From Anaerolineales bacterium UBA2395 (lineage in GTDB: Bacteria > Chloroflexota > Anaerolineae > Anaerolineales > Villigracilaceae), in the NCBI GenBank assembly GCA_002343775.1, contig DDSH01000001.1, forward strand, positions 62,001-126,000: a DNA stretch of 64,000 bases. Direction: 5' to 3'. The translations under genes were made by a program, and so were the position numbers. This document shows, one piece after another, positions 1-7,498 of this stretch (its first letter is position 1; each line of letters starts with the position of its first letter). The notes below the pieces were generated by a model, which had not been told where the DNA came from, did no database searches, and saw nothing but the letters and a program-made list of their open reading frames with translations.

Positions 1-47
1 GAAAGAGGAAAGAAGTGGTGGAGGATTTCTTTCTTCTTTCCTCTTTC
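1..47. repeat. Inverted repeat of GAAAGAR heptads after the ATL genes
   Basis: Arms at 1-15 (GAAAGAGGAAAGAAG) and 33-47 are perfect complements around a 17-base loop. The left arm begins with two 7-bp units (GAAAGAG, GAAAGAA) of a repeat family seen again at 845, 1452, 2376, 63321 and 63895. It lies just downstream of the minus-strand gene ending at 56, so it may act as a terminator, but the sequence beyond base 1 is not available to look for a T-run. Confidence 0.55.
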
Positions 48-55
48 ATTTGCGT

Positions 56-442
56 TTAGAACATTGCGGCTTGCTGCGGAATGTCACTTTCGTCTTTTCC
101 GCTCCAGCCGAACTTTTTCAGATCAATTCGGTCTTTGGCATCGAAGGCCACACCTTCCGCTTCAAGTAGCGGACGTTGTCTCTCTGCGCCGGGGCGTTCG
201 CTGATCTTGCCTTGCGAGTTGATGACGCGCTGCCATGGCACATCATCGGGACAATTTGCCATTGCGCTACCAACCCATCGCGGAGAGAGCGTGGCGTAGG
301 TTTCGAGTTCCACGCCGTTGGGCGGCGGAATCATTTTGGCGATCTGTCCGTACGTGGCAACTTTTCCGCGCGGGATCATTCGGGCAATTGCCCAAACTTG
401 TTCGTAATAGGCTTGCGGATTGGGGGGAGAAGAGAAGGACAT
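56..442 (-). CDS. Alkyltransferase-like (ATL) DNA-repair protein, copy 1
   Basis: A 128-residue relative of the O6-methylguanine-DNA methyltransferase C-terminal domain. The Arg/Gly segment IPRGKVATYGQIA (about residues 23-35) matches the DNA-binding helix-turn-helix region of the family. The normal PCHR active site reads PWQR (69-72), with Trp70 in place of the methyl-accepting Cys. Such ATL proteins cannot transfer alkyl groups; characterised members bind O6-alkylguanine and hand the lesion to nucleotide excision repair. The second position is Gln rather than the usual His. The start is supported by AAGGAA six bases upstream. It sits 29 bp downstream of a paralogue on the same strand. Confidence 0.85.
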   Translation of the reverse strand: MSFSSPPNPQAYYEQVWAIARMIPRGKVATYGQIAKMIPPPNGVELETYATLSPRWVGSAMANCPDDVPWQRVINSQGKISERPGAERQRPLLEAEGVAFDAKDRIDLKKFGWSGKDESDIPQQAAMF

Positions 443-471
443 GGGAAATTCCTTTTTATCGACGAACTGTT

Positions 472-831
472 TTACTTTCCATTCCAGCCGTATTTGCGCA
501 TGTCAATGCGTCCGCGCGGGTTGAATGGGACGCCCTCATCATACAGCATGAGTTGGTGACGCTTCGCCTCCACCCCGTCCCGTTCGGTGATCTGCCCCTT
601 TGAGTTGACCACACGCTGCCACGGAATCTCATTGGGGCTGGCGGCGACGGCATTGCTGACCCACAACGCGCCGAACTCGGCGAAGGTGGCTTCATCCACA
701 CCGGCGGGCGGAGTCAGCATTTTGGCGATCTGCCCATACGAAGCGACTTTTCCGCGTGGGATGCGGGTGACGATATTCCATACTTGGGCGTAAAAGGCTT
801 GAGGGTCTGGTAGGGTTGGGAGTTCGGGCAT
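472..831 (-). CDS. Alkyltransferase-like (ATL) DNA-repair protein, copy 2
   Basis: A 119-residue paralogue of the next gene downstream, with the same layout: IPRGKVASYGQIA near residues 24-36 and PWQR at 70-73, so again Trp (71) replaces the reactive Cys. The C-terminal GRIDMRKYGW block is shared with copy 1. A ribosome site AAGGAA precedes the ATG. The two genes are adjacent in one direction, which suggests a local duplication that has since diverged in sequence while keeping the inactive site. Role inferred from the family: flagging alkylated guanine for excision repair. Confidence 0.85.
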   Translation of the reverse strand: MPELPTLPDPQAFYAQVWNIVTRIPRGKVASYGQIAKMLTPPAGVDEATFAEFGALWVSNAVAASPNEIPWQRVVNSKGQITERDGVEAKRHQLMLYDEGVPFNPRGRIDMRKYGWNGK

Positions 832-844
832 GGGATTCCTTGTT

Positions 845-865
845 GAAAGTGGAAAGTAGAAAGTT
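845..865. repeat. Three GAAAGTN heptads
   Basis: Three consecutive 7-bp units GAAAGTG, GAAAGTA, GAAAGTT fill most of the 35-bp gap between the ATL copy 2 start and the stop of the upstream membrane-protein gene. Confidence 0.75.
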
Positions 866-866
866 G

Positions 867-2363
867 TTAACGCTTGGCTAGGTATTTATAAAAAAATGTC
901 TGTCTCACATTCGCGATGAAGTTCTGTGAAAGTTCATCGGTCATGAATTGAAGTGTTGGTAAAGCATCGGCAGTAAGAGTGCCGGGATGTTCCTCTTCCG
1001 GCTTGCCAGGTTGGGCGAGTTTGGCGACCGGGTCAGTGGAAAAATCACAGGCTGAGCAGGTATCTTGCAGGAAGTAGTAGTCAAAGGTGCGGTAAACGGA
1101 GCGATTGATCTCGTAAAGCGGAGTCAGGGAGCCGAGAGCAAGTAGAGCGAGCAACGCGTAACGGGTAATGAGTGAGGCGGACTTGTTGAAGATGGTCTCG
1201 CCGGTCATCAGCATGAGGTAGAAGAGCGGGGCGATGGAAGCGCGCATGACGAAGTCCCGTCCGCTGCCGAGTTGGATGAAGGGGATGAGGGCTAGGAGAA
1301 TGCCGGTGATGATCCAGCGCGGGTCTTTGTATTTTGACGAGGCAAGGACGAGCCAAAGAATCCCGCCTTCGAGCAGGAAGAAGGCGAGAAATTTATCGAG
1401 TGGCAAGGATTGGAATCCACGTTGTTGGGCAGCGGAGTTGGCGGTGAAGAAGAAAGAGGAAAGAAGAAAGATGATGATGGCGGAGAGGATGATGGCTGGG
1501 TTGAGATGTTTGAATGGAGATTTGAAATCAGTTTGCTTGACGAGTTCGATAAGGATGTAAGGGAGAAGTCCCACCGAGGCGAGGGGGGCGAAGAAGAAGC
1601 AGAGAGACCAGAGCAGGATGAGTTCGGTGCGTGTGTCTGATTTATTTTCTACTGCAAGGCTCGCAATCATTGAAATCACCAACCATGCTGGAATGGCTTG
1701 ATTGAAGACCCAAAATAATTGGGTGGTGAAGGACGAGTATTGCAAGTTCCCTGCCCAGGTTTCGAGATGAGTAATGGGTGGCAGGAGGGTCGGATAATCC
1801 TGCAAGAAGAAGAGCGTGCCGAGGATGTCCAATCCGCTGAAGAGGATGAGGAGCAGTGCCGCTTTGAGGTTGGAGGTTTTGAAGAAGTTGGCGAGATAAT
1901 GCGTAACGAGTAACAAGCCGAGAAGCGACCAGATGAAGAGGGCGAAATTGGCAACTTGCCAGTTGGTGAATTTTGCGATCAACGCGGAAGGCAGCCAGAA
2001 GCCAACGTAGTAGACCAGCATCTTGACCGGTCCGCTTTCGGGTTGGGCATAGTAGACAGGCCAGTCGAAGTTCATCAGGTCGCGCAGGACGACGTTGCGC
2101 CAGTTATGGTCCCAGTTTTGGAAGGCGTAGCCGCCGATGCCGGAGAGCAGTAACCAGAACGTAGTGAGTAGTAACCAGTAAACGGTGGATGGTGACCAGT
2201 GAATAGTGAATGGTGAGTAGTGAGTAGTGGATGGCTGTTTGAGGAGTTGCCAGAGAGTAAAGAGAAGAATTAACGCAAGAGGGATAGCGATGGTGAGACG
2301 CACCCAGCCGAAGAGGAAGAGGATGAATGGGAGGATGAGGTAGATGTAGGAAAGGCGTTTCAT
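867..2363 (-). CDS. Large multi-pass membrane protein, glycosyltransferase-like
   Basis: A 498-residue protein with roughly ten hydrophobic segments and a soluble C-terminal tail holding a Cys pair (CSAC). It starts MKRLSYIYLILPFILFLFG. A longer frame upstream only adds residues encoded by heptad repeats, so the ATG at 2363 is preferred. The overall look (many helices, short acidic loops, paired with a GT39-like neighbour) suggests a membrane glycosyltransferase or polymer-assembly protein, but no catalytic motif was recognised. Residues near 45-75 are encoded by a 7-bp tandem-repeat tract (2163-2232) and read as an odd run rich in Thr, Ser, Trp and Tyr. It is the last large gene of the surE operon before the ATL pair. 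Confidence 0.6.
   Translation of the reverse strand: MKRLSYIYLILPFILFLFGWVRLTIAIPLALILLFTLWQLLKQPSTTHYSPFTIHWSPSTVYWLLLTTFWLLLSGIGGYAFQNWDHNWRNVVLRDLMNFDWPVYYAQPESGPVKMLVYYVGFWLPSALIAKFTNWQVANFALFIWSLLGLLLVTHYLANFFKTSNLKAALLLILFSGLDILGTLFFLQDYPTLLPPITHLETWAGNLQYSSFTTQLFWVFNQAIPAWLVISMIASLAVENKSDTRTELILLWSLCFFFAPLASVGLLPYILIELVKQTDFKSPFKHLNPAIILSAIIIFLLSSFFFTANSAAQQRGFQSLPLDKFLAFFLLEGGILWLVLASSKYKDPRWIITGILLALIPFIQLGSGRDFVMRASIAPLFYLMLMTGETIFNKSASLITRYALLALLALGSLTPLYEINRSVYRTFDYYFLQDTCSACDFSTDPVAKLAQPGKPEEEHPGTLTADALPTLQFMTDELSQNFIANVRQTFFYKYLAKR
1452..1472. repeat. Three GAAAGAN heptads inside a coding sequence
   Basis: Units GAAAGAG, GAAAGAA, GAAAGAT in a row within the 867-2363 gene. They encode part of a hydrophobic segment (FLLSSFFF), so they may be compatible with a membrane helix or have arisen by chance from codon use. 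Confidence 0.5.
2163..2232. repeat. Ten-unit 7-bp tandem repeat inside a coding sequence
   Basis: On the plus strand the tract reads as ten consecutive heptads of form AGTGAGT, AGTAACC, AGTAAAC, GGTGGAT, GGTGACC, AGTGAAT (twice), GGTGAGT, AGTGAGT, AGTGGAT. Two weaker units may extend it to 2149. It lies in the open frame of the minus-strand membrane-protein gene. Because 7 is not a multiple of 3, the reading phase rotates through the units and the encoded peptide (THYSPFTIHWSPSTVYW) looks unlike its surroundings. Confidence 0.85.
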
Positions 2364-2375
2364 TTGTGGGGAGCG

Positions 2376-2421
2376 GAAAGTAGAAAGTGGCAGCAGTCTG
2401 CCGTCCATCGTCTATCGTCGT
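2376..2421. repeat. Mixed heptad tract at a gene junction
   Basis: Two GAAAGTR units (2376-2389) are followed by CAGTCTG, CCGTCCA, TCGTCTA, TCGTCGT (2394-2421). The second group shares CCGTCCATCGTCT exactly with the tract at 52672-52727. The stop codon and last two Arg codons of the upstream gene (2412-3917) lie within it. Confidence 0.7.
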
Positions 2422-3917
2422 TCGTAAATAATATAATCTTCTTTTTCCATTGTAACGGAATAATTCTCAGCGAGAAACATGCGTAGTTCGGGAAAGTCTC
2501 GGGTGGTATCTTCACCAGAGACCCAGGGTTTGTCGATGGCGGTCACTTCGATGATGAAGCGCGGCTCGGACGCTTGCAATTGATTCATGAAGTCTGCGCG
2601 CAGGGATTGGATGTAAGGGTTGGATACGTGATGGTAGAAATAAAAGTCGAAGACGTACGAAGTGGCGATTGGCGCACGACTCTTAAGCATGGCGAGCAGG
2701 GAACCGCCAGTCCAGTCCAATGGCTGAACTTTGTCGCCAGGCTCGAGGTTCTTTTCGAGATACTCTGCCATTTGTTCAGCACGGTCGGTGGAGGTGGCAA
2801 TCGGCTTACCTTCGAGTTGACGGAGAAAGGTTGGGGAGGGGCGAATAGTTGCGAACGTAACGAGCAAAAAGGCGATGAGTGAAATGGTCGAAGGTCGAAG
2901 GTCGAAGGTCGTGACGTTTGACGTTCGCCCTTCGACGTTTAGCGCGAGCGATGCAACAAGAATAATTGTGTAAATAAAAGGAATATAGTGATATGGGAAG
3001 AATTGTCCTGTCAGCGCGGGATAAACAGCAAAGATGAGTGCCAGACTGGCGAGTAGATAGGCTTGACGATTGCGATGGAGATAGATGCCAAATGCAGCCG
3101 GAATGAGCCACAACCCGCTTCCACCCAGACGCCAAACCTGATTCAGCAAATAAGCCATTCTCTGCGCCGACGATGTCACCGTCAACTCGCCGTTGATCTG
3201 AGAGTACAACCCCCAATAGTTTAGGGCAATGTCCAGAAAAGAAAACAGGGAATAGGTGATCGCAAGCCAGAGGATGACAAGTGAAATGGGAATTGCAAAG
3301 CCAATGGCGGTGGGGAGGATAATCTGCTTTACAAGCGATGGCAGGGAAAACTCCCGGCGTTCTCTCAGGTCTGCCATGTCAAAGAGCAGGAATGGCACGA
3401 GTCCGAGCGCGGCGTGCGGCTTGAGCGTTGCGGCAAGCCCATAGAGAAGCCCAAGGATGAGGCGTTTCCGAAAGGTCAGAGAGCCGGTCACGCCGATCCA
3501 GATCGAAAGAGCGATGAAGGGGAGAATGAGATATTCGCGCTGCAATGCGAGCGATGGACCGCCCTGCAGGTATTTGAGCCCAAAGAGGATGGAGGCTGCA
3601 AAGGCGGCGGTTTTGCCAAAACGACGCATGGCAAGGTATGTGACCGCGAGGATGCCGGCCAGGATGGCAAGGTCGATGATGCGCAAACGAACCGGACCGA
3701 AGTTACTGCTTATGCCCAGCAGATAGTAGGCAATGAAACTGCCCGGCATTTGAAAGTCGAAGAAATCTTTGTAGGGGATTGCGCCGTCCCGCATCAGAAA
3801 GGCTTCGTAGAGGAGTGGAGCGGCATCATGCGTGGGCGCCCACTGAAGCGAGAATGCCGCCTGCACAACAAGCAAGGCGGCAAGCAACAAGAGCGCGATG
3901 ATCGTGAGACGCTGCAT
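2412..3917 (-). CDS. GT39-like membrane glycosyltransferase
   Basis: A 501-residue polytopic membrane protein. The N-terminal helix is followed by an acidic loop THDAAPLLYEAFLMRDG and YKDFFDFQMPGSF, resembling the first periplasmic loop of ArnT/PMT-type (GT39/GT83) lipid-linked sugar transferases, where acidic residues are catalytic. About ten further membrane segments and a 120-residue soluble C-terminal domain follow. It would transfer a sugar from a polyprenyl carrier to an extracytoplasmic acceptor; the substrate is unknown. Start ATG 3917 lies one base after the ASCH stop. Residues near 325-345 are encoded by an eight-unit 7-bp repeat (2886-2941), and the last residues also fall in a repeat. 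Confidence 0.65.
   Translation of the reverse strand: MQRLTIIALLLLAALLVVQAAFSLQWAPTHDAAPLLYEAFLMRDGAIPYKDFFDFQMPGSFIAYYLLGISSNFGPVRLRIIDLAILAGILAVTYLAMRRFGKTAAFAASILFGLKYLQGGPSLALQREYLILPFIALSIWIGVTGSLTFRKRLILGLLYGLAATLKPHAALGLVPFLLFDMADLRERREFSLPSLVKQIILPTAIGFAIPISLVILWLAITYSLFSFLDIALNYWGLYSQINGELTVTSSAQRMAYLLNQVWRLGGSGLWLIPAAFGIYLHRNRQAYLLASLALIFAVYPALTGQFFPYHYIPFIYTIILVASLALNVEGRTSNVTTFDLRPSTISLIAFLLVTFATIRPSPTFLRQLEGKPIATSTDRAEQMAEYLEKNLEPGDKVQPLDWTGGSLLAMLKSRAPIATSYVFDFYFYHHVSNPYIQSLRADFMNQLQASEPRFIIEVTAIDKPWVSGEDTTRDFPELRMFLAENYSVTMEKEDYIIYERR
2886..2941. repeat. Eight-unit 7-bp tandem repeat inside a coding sequence
   Basis: Units GGTCGAA (three times), GGTCGTG, ACGTTTG, ACGTTCG, CCCTTCG, ACGTTTA run without gap. 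The two halves are roughly inverted relative to each other, so the tract can fold as a hairpin. It is in frame within the GT39-like gene, between two membrane segments, encoding VEGRTSNVTTFDLRPST. Confidence 0.85.
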
Positions 3918-3918
3918 G

Positions 3919-4377
3919 TTATTTGTAGATCACTCGAAAGCGTTCACAAATCAACGGCATATCTTCCGAAAATTCCCTGCCGATTTCGGCAAGGGTGCGG
4001 GTGAAAAATCGCTTGTGACCCGCGCGCCAACTTTCGAGGGATAGGTCTTCTTCGCCTTCGTCGCGGGCAAAGTCTGCATCCACCTCGTTGTACTTGCGAA
4101 GGGTCACCTCGATGGTCTCGACCACGCACATGGGTTCATTCCGTCCATCGAGCACCAGCCAGAGTGTACCTACTTGCGGAAACGATTCGCCTTTGGCTTC
4201 GTATTCCCAAACGGATGAGCAGGTAGCGGATTTACGTCCGCTCAAGACTAAATTGCCAAGTTCATCGGCAAGGGCAGGGTTGTCGCCAAAAGGTTCAACG
4301 ACGTACGGGCTACCGCGATAGGATGGATGGGCGGCGAGAAATTTCTCCCAATACGCTTCCATAGACGCTTCGGTCAT
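3919..4377 (-). CDS. ASCH-domain protein
   Basis: A 152-residue protein with the ASCH (PUA-like beta-barrel) signature: the nucleotide-binding loop VLSGRKSATCS (about 46-56), then strands LWLVLDGRNEPMCVVETIEV and an acidic helix region ending in a conserved Arg/Phe block. ASCH proteins bind RNA or modified nucleosides; characterised relatives are an N4-acetylcytidine amidohydrolase and a ribonuclease. The start at 4377 overlaps the upstream stop as ATGA, supporting translational coupling. A specific substrate cannot be assigned. Confidence 0.8.
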   Translation of the reverse strand: MTEASMEAYWEKFLAAHPSYRGSPYVVEPFGDNPALADELGNLVLSGRKSATCSSVWEYEAKGESFPQVGTLWLVLDGRNEPMCVVETIEVTLRKYNEVDADFARDEGEEDLSLESWRAGHKRFFTRTLAEIGREFSEDMPLICERFRVIYK

Positions 4378-4661
4378 TCAACGAACTCCCCACCCACAAT
4401 GTCTTTTTCGATCACCTGCCGCTCGGCGTTGAACTTAAAGTTGACCTCCATACGCTGAAAGCATTTGTTCTCCCCCATCAACACTTTGCGGGCATAGAAG
4501 ACATCACCACCTTCTTCATACTCCACGCTTAGGTCATTATCGAGGTCGATGCGCCCGCTGACTGTCTCCCCGCAGCGCTTGCATTTGACATTGAAGGTAT
4601 GGTAACTTTTGGTATATGGCTGGCGCGGAGCGAATAATTTCTTAAGAAAATCCATAATCAT
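4374..4661 (-). CDS. Small conserved Cys-motif protein
   Basis: 95 residues: a basic N-terminus (MIMDFLKKLFAPRQ), then VKCKRCGETVSGRIDLD, which resembles half of a zinc ribbon with CxxC at about 27-30, and a beta-rich remainder with one further Cys (KCFQRMEV). It may bind Zn as a dimer. Both ends overlap their neighbours by ATGA (4661-4658 and 4377-4374), so it is translated within the surE operon. No function recognised. Confidence 0.65.
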   Translation of the reverse strand: MIMDFLKKLFAPRQPYTKSYHTFNVKCKRCGETVSGRIDLDNDLSVEYEEGGDVFYARKVLMGENKCFQRMEVNFKFNAERQVIEKDIVGGEFVE

Positions 4662-5113
4662 CCTTCTTTTCTCTGCTCATAACCGTACAACTCCACCTTG
4701 AAGGCGGAGAGCGAGCGGTTGATGTCGGTGATAAAAACGATCAGCGAGGCGATCAATGAAACCATGCAGACGACGAAGATGACGCTCAACAACCACGCGT
4801 CTTCGATCCCGAACAGGGCGGTGATGAACAGGATGATGATCAGCAACGCAGCACACAATAAGCTAATGGCTGCAAAGAGGATCGATAGACGGATCAACTT
4901 CGCCTGGCTCCAAAGAATGTCGATTTGTGCTAGCGTCTTCTGGCGCAAAGGTCCACCCTGGGCTTCGGAGATCGCCAGCAGGTTACGGGCACGGTCGATG
5001 ATGCGCGAAAAGCGGTTGGTCATGCTTAATAACAACAGACCAACGCCCGAAATTAGAATGACCGGACCAATGGCGGTTTGCAGGACGGGGATAAGTTCCT
5101 GGATAGAGGTCAT
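4658..5113 (-). CDS. DUF2721 membrane protein
   Basis: 151 residues with an N-terminal helix, an amphipathic Arg-rich linker MTNRFSRIIDRARNLL typical of DUF2721, and two further strong membrane segments (about 65-90 and 95-120). The ATG at 5113 is preferred because it overlaps the surE stop as ATGA, the coupling used at every junction of this operon; an in-frame ATG at 5125 is the alternative. Function of the family is unknown. Confidence 0.75.
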   Translation of the reverse strand: MTSIQELIPVLQTAIGPVILISGVGLLLLSMTNRFSRIIDRARNLLAISEAQGGPLRQKTLAQIDILWSQAKLIRLSILFAAISLLCAALLIIILFITALFGIEDAWLLSVIFVVCMVSLIASLIVFITDINRSLSAFKVELYGYEQRKEG

Positions 5114-5877
5114 TCGAACGTCCATTTCTTCAACACATCCATCGCCTTGACGTGGGTCAGATCCAACTGAAGCGGCGTGATGGAAACATACCCAGCCCGC
5201 AACGCGCCAAAATCGGTGCCGGGCTCGTCCACGCCGGTGGGCGCTTCGCCGCCGATCCAGTAATACGGTTTCCCGCGCGGATCCGAGCGCACATCCAGCG
5301 CGTCGCGGTACACACGCAATCCCTGGCGGGTGACCATGTAGCCTTTGATCTCAGATTCGGGCAGATACGGGACATTGAGATTCAAAACGACGCCTTCCGG
5401 CAGTCCATCCGCGATGACCTGCTCGACCACACGCTTCGCAACGGCTGCGGCAGTGGAGTAGTCGAGTGAGCCGCGATGACCCTCAGGCGAATCCAACGAA
5501 ACCGCCACGCCTTTCACGCCGGCAATGACCGCTTCCATCGCAGCGGTGACCGTGCCGGAATAGGTAATATCGTGCCCAATATTGGCATTGGGGTTGATAC
5601 CCGAAACGACGATATCGATGGTTTCTTCGATCAACCCCAGCAGCGGTAAAGCGACACAATCCGACGGCGCGCCATCCGAAGCAAAAGCGGATGTGCCATC
5701 CGCGAGCATCACGTCTTTCACGCGCAGAGGGCGCTCCATCGTCTTGACATGACCCGAAGCCGACCAGTTCTTGTCTGGAGCAAAAACTGTCACTTTGCCG
5801 AGTTTGCGCATTTCCTGCGCGAGAGCAAGCAATCCGGGCGCGGTCACGCCGTCGTCATTGGTTACAAGTATATGCAT
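5110..5877 (-). CDS. surE: 5'/3'-nucleotidase SurE
   Basis: 255 residues beginning MHILVTNDDG, with the metal-binding Asp pair and Asn of SurE, the SGINPNANIG loop near residue 94, and a C-terminal DVLKKW tail. SurE dephosphorylates nucleoside monophosphates and short polyphosphates in a divalent-metal dependent way. It is the first gene of a minus-strand operon that continues with the DUF2721, Cys-motif and ASCH genes through ATGA overlaps. Length matches the family. Confidence 0.95.
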   Translation of the reverse strand: MHILVTNDDGVTAPGLLALAQEMRKLGKVTVFAPDKNWSASGHVKTMERPLRVKDVMLADGTSAFASDGAPSDCVALPLLGLIEETIDIVVSGINPNANIGHDITYSGTVTAAMEAVIAGVKGVAVSLDSPEGHRGSLDYSTAAAVAKRVVEQVIADGLPEGVVLNLNVPYLPESEIKGYMVTRQGLRVYRDALDVRSDPRGKPYYWIGGEAPTGVDEPGTDFGALRAGYVSITPLQLDLTHVKAMDVLKKWTFE

Positions 5878-5952
5878 GAGTCAATTTCCGATTTACGAGT
5901 TTGGATTTTTGATGTACGGATGAATTATAACGCCATGCCCCAACAAACAAAA

Positions 5953-5984
5953 ACGCCCCATGCTGTGGGGCGTCAAAATTTTTT
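5953..5984. terminator. Intrinsic terminator between surE and the UGA-interrupted gene
   Basis: Stem ACGCCCCA (5953-5960) pairs with TGGGGCGT (5966-5973), with A-rich sequence before and T-rich sequence after, so it can work in both directions. It probably ends the minus-strand gene at 6003-6437. Confidence 0.75.
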
Positions 5985-6002
5985 CATCCCAGTGGTTTGC
6001 TT

Positions 6003-6437
6003 TTACGGAATGAGCATCACCAGCGCGAGCATGGCGAAACCAGCCAGGCTGCCTTTTAGAATGACCCTGCGCGCCTGACGTTTGATCTGCGCATCCACGC
6101 TTTCGTCTTCGATCTTTTCGATTTTGTCCGAGGTGAGGCGTACACTACGCCCGGCAAGCGCCACTCAGGTTTTATCCCGCCATTGAAAAAAGGAAGTGGC
6201 GGAAGCCGAAAGGAAAAAATACAACGGCAATCGCCAGAGTTTATCCACATCGAAGACAAGCAACGCCGCAAAGATCAGAATGGCAATTACAAATTGCACA
6301 ATCGCAAAATTCAGCCGTTTTTTCCGCTCCGCCGGGCTGATGTTGGCAATACAGACCTCAGCAGACTGGTCGCCATCGGGGTTGAAGGTGATTTTTGGGG
6401 TGGAATCTGAAAATTGAAGGCTTAATTCGGATCGCAT
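6003..6437 (-). pseudogene. Small two-helix membrane protein interrupted by in-frame TGA
   Basis: From the ATG at 6437 (AAGGAG nine bases upstream) the frame encodes 90 residues with two membrane segments and ends FFQWRDKT at a TGA (6167-6165). The same frame then continues cleanly for 53 codons, starting VALAGRSVRLTSDKIEKIED and ending in a third hydrophobic helix, before TAA at 6003. The continuation fits the upstream part: helix, charged linker, final helix. From memory, related proteins carry Cys just after 'KT' at this place, so TGA would replace a Cys codon. Options: recent nonsense mutation, readthrough, selenocysteine, restart at the GTG right after the stop, or sequencing error. A GGCGTA/TACGCC hairpin lies 13 bases after the TGA. 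Confidence 0.7.
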
Positions 6438-6561
6438 CGAGGCTGTCTCCTTTTTCGTCAAAACAACTGGCTAAGAGACGCCCCCGCAACCCAAATTCAT
6501 ACTTGCATCCCCAATCAATTTTGTATGGGCGGCAGACCAACTCTCCGGGAGGGTTTTAATT

Positions 6562-6567
6562 TATAAT
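6562..6567 (+). promoter_or_regulatory. TATAAT element just before the foldase gene
   Basis: A consensus -10 hexamer ends seven bases before the ATG at 6575. Initiation would then fall at or within a few bases of the start codon, giving a leaderless or very short-leader mRNA. No convincing -35 is seen. Confidence 0.45.
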
Positions 6568-6574
6568 TTTAGGA

Positions 6575-7453
6575 ATGCGCTTCCAACTGACCACATTGAC
6601 CTTGCTCCTCGCCCTGGGGGTGACCGCCTGCGCTTCCTTCGGGACCCCAAGCACACCCACCCCATCGATACCGACTGACACGCCGTTGCCGCCCAGCCCC
6701 ACCCCGCCACCTTCAGTGGCGACGATCAACGGCGAGTACATCACATCGGCAGATTTCGAAGCGGAACTTGCCCGCTACAATGCGGCGCAAACCGCGCTCG
6801 GCAAGACCGTCTCCGAGGAGGTGGCAAGGCAGGTGGTTTTGGATGACTTGATCGCCCAGGTCTTGCTCAGTCAAGCCGCAGCGGAGGCAAATTTCGAAGT
6901 CACCGAATCAGACCTCCAGTCGCGGATCGATGCGCTCGTGTCCCAACTTGGCAGTGCAGATGCGCTATCCCAGTGGCAGGCTGCCCACGGCTACGATGAT
7001 GCCTCCTTCCGAATTGCGTTGAAGCGGTCGGTTGAAGCAGCGTGGATGCGTGACAAAATCATTGCGGATGTGCCCGTTGAAATGGAACAAATCCATCTGC
7101 GCCAGATTTTGACCTATAATGAGGCGGATGCGCAGTCGGCGTTACAGCAACTGACCGCTGGCGCCGATTTTGATGAACTGGCGACGCTGTACGACCCGGT
7201 CACACGCGGAGAGTTGGGCTGGGTGCCGCAAGGCTACCTGCTGGATGCCGGAGCAGATGAGGCGGTTTTTGCCCTGCAAGCGGGCGAGATCAGTGGAATC
7301 GTGCCCACGCAGGCTGGCTTCCATATTTTCAAAGCCGTCGAACGCGGCGAGTATCCGCTCTCGCCGGATGCCTTGCTCATCATACAGGAACTGGCGCTGC
7401 AACGATGGCTGGCAGATCGGCTTGCTGAAAGCGATGTTATCCTCACGCCGTGA
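6575..7453 (+). CDS. PpiC/SurA-type peptidyl-prolyl isomerase lipoprotein
   Basis: 292 residues. Signal peptide with lipobox VTAC (Cys about 19), then a Thr/Pro-rich stalk (about 23-48), a SurA-like N-terminal helical region (50-165) and a parvulin rotamase core: EQIHLRQIL (about 170), FDELATLYDP, GELGWVPQGYL, AVFALQAGEISGIVPTQAGFHI. It would sit on the outside of the cytoplasmic membrane and help secreted proteins fold, like PrsA. The gene is alone on the plus strand, followed 45 bp later by another stalked surface protein. Confidence 0.85.
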   Translation: MRFQLTTLTLLLALGVTACASFGTPSTPTPSIPTDTPLPPSPTPPPSVATINGEYITSADFEAELARYNAAQTALGKTVSEEVARQVVLDDLIAQVLLSQAAAEANFEVTESDLQSRIDALVSQLGSADALSQWQAAHGYDDASFRIALKRSVEAAWMRDKIIADVPVEMEQIHLRQILTYNEADAQSALQQLTAGADFDELATLYDPVTRGELGWVPQGYLLDAGADEAVFALQAGEISGIVPTQAGFHIFKAVERGEYPLSPDALLIIQELALQRWLADRLAESDVILTP

Positions 7454-7498
7454 GGGTTGCGGGATGTTTTGCACAAAGGATGATTTTGGAGCGACCTA

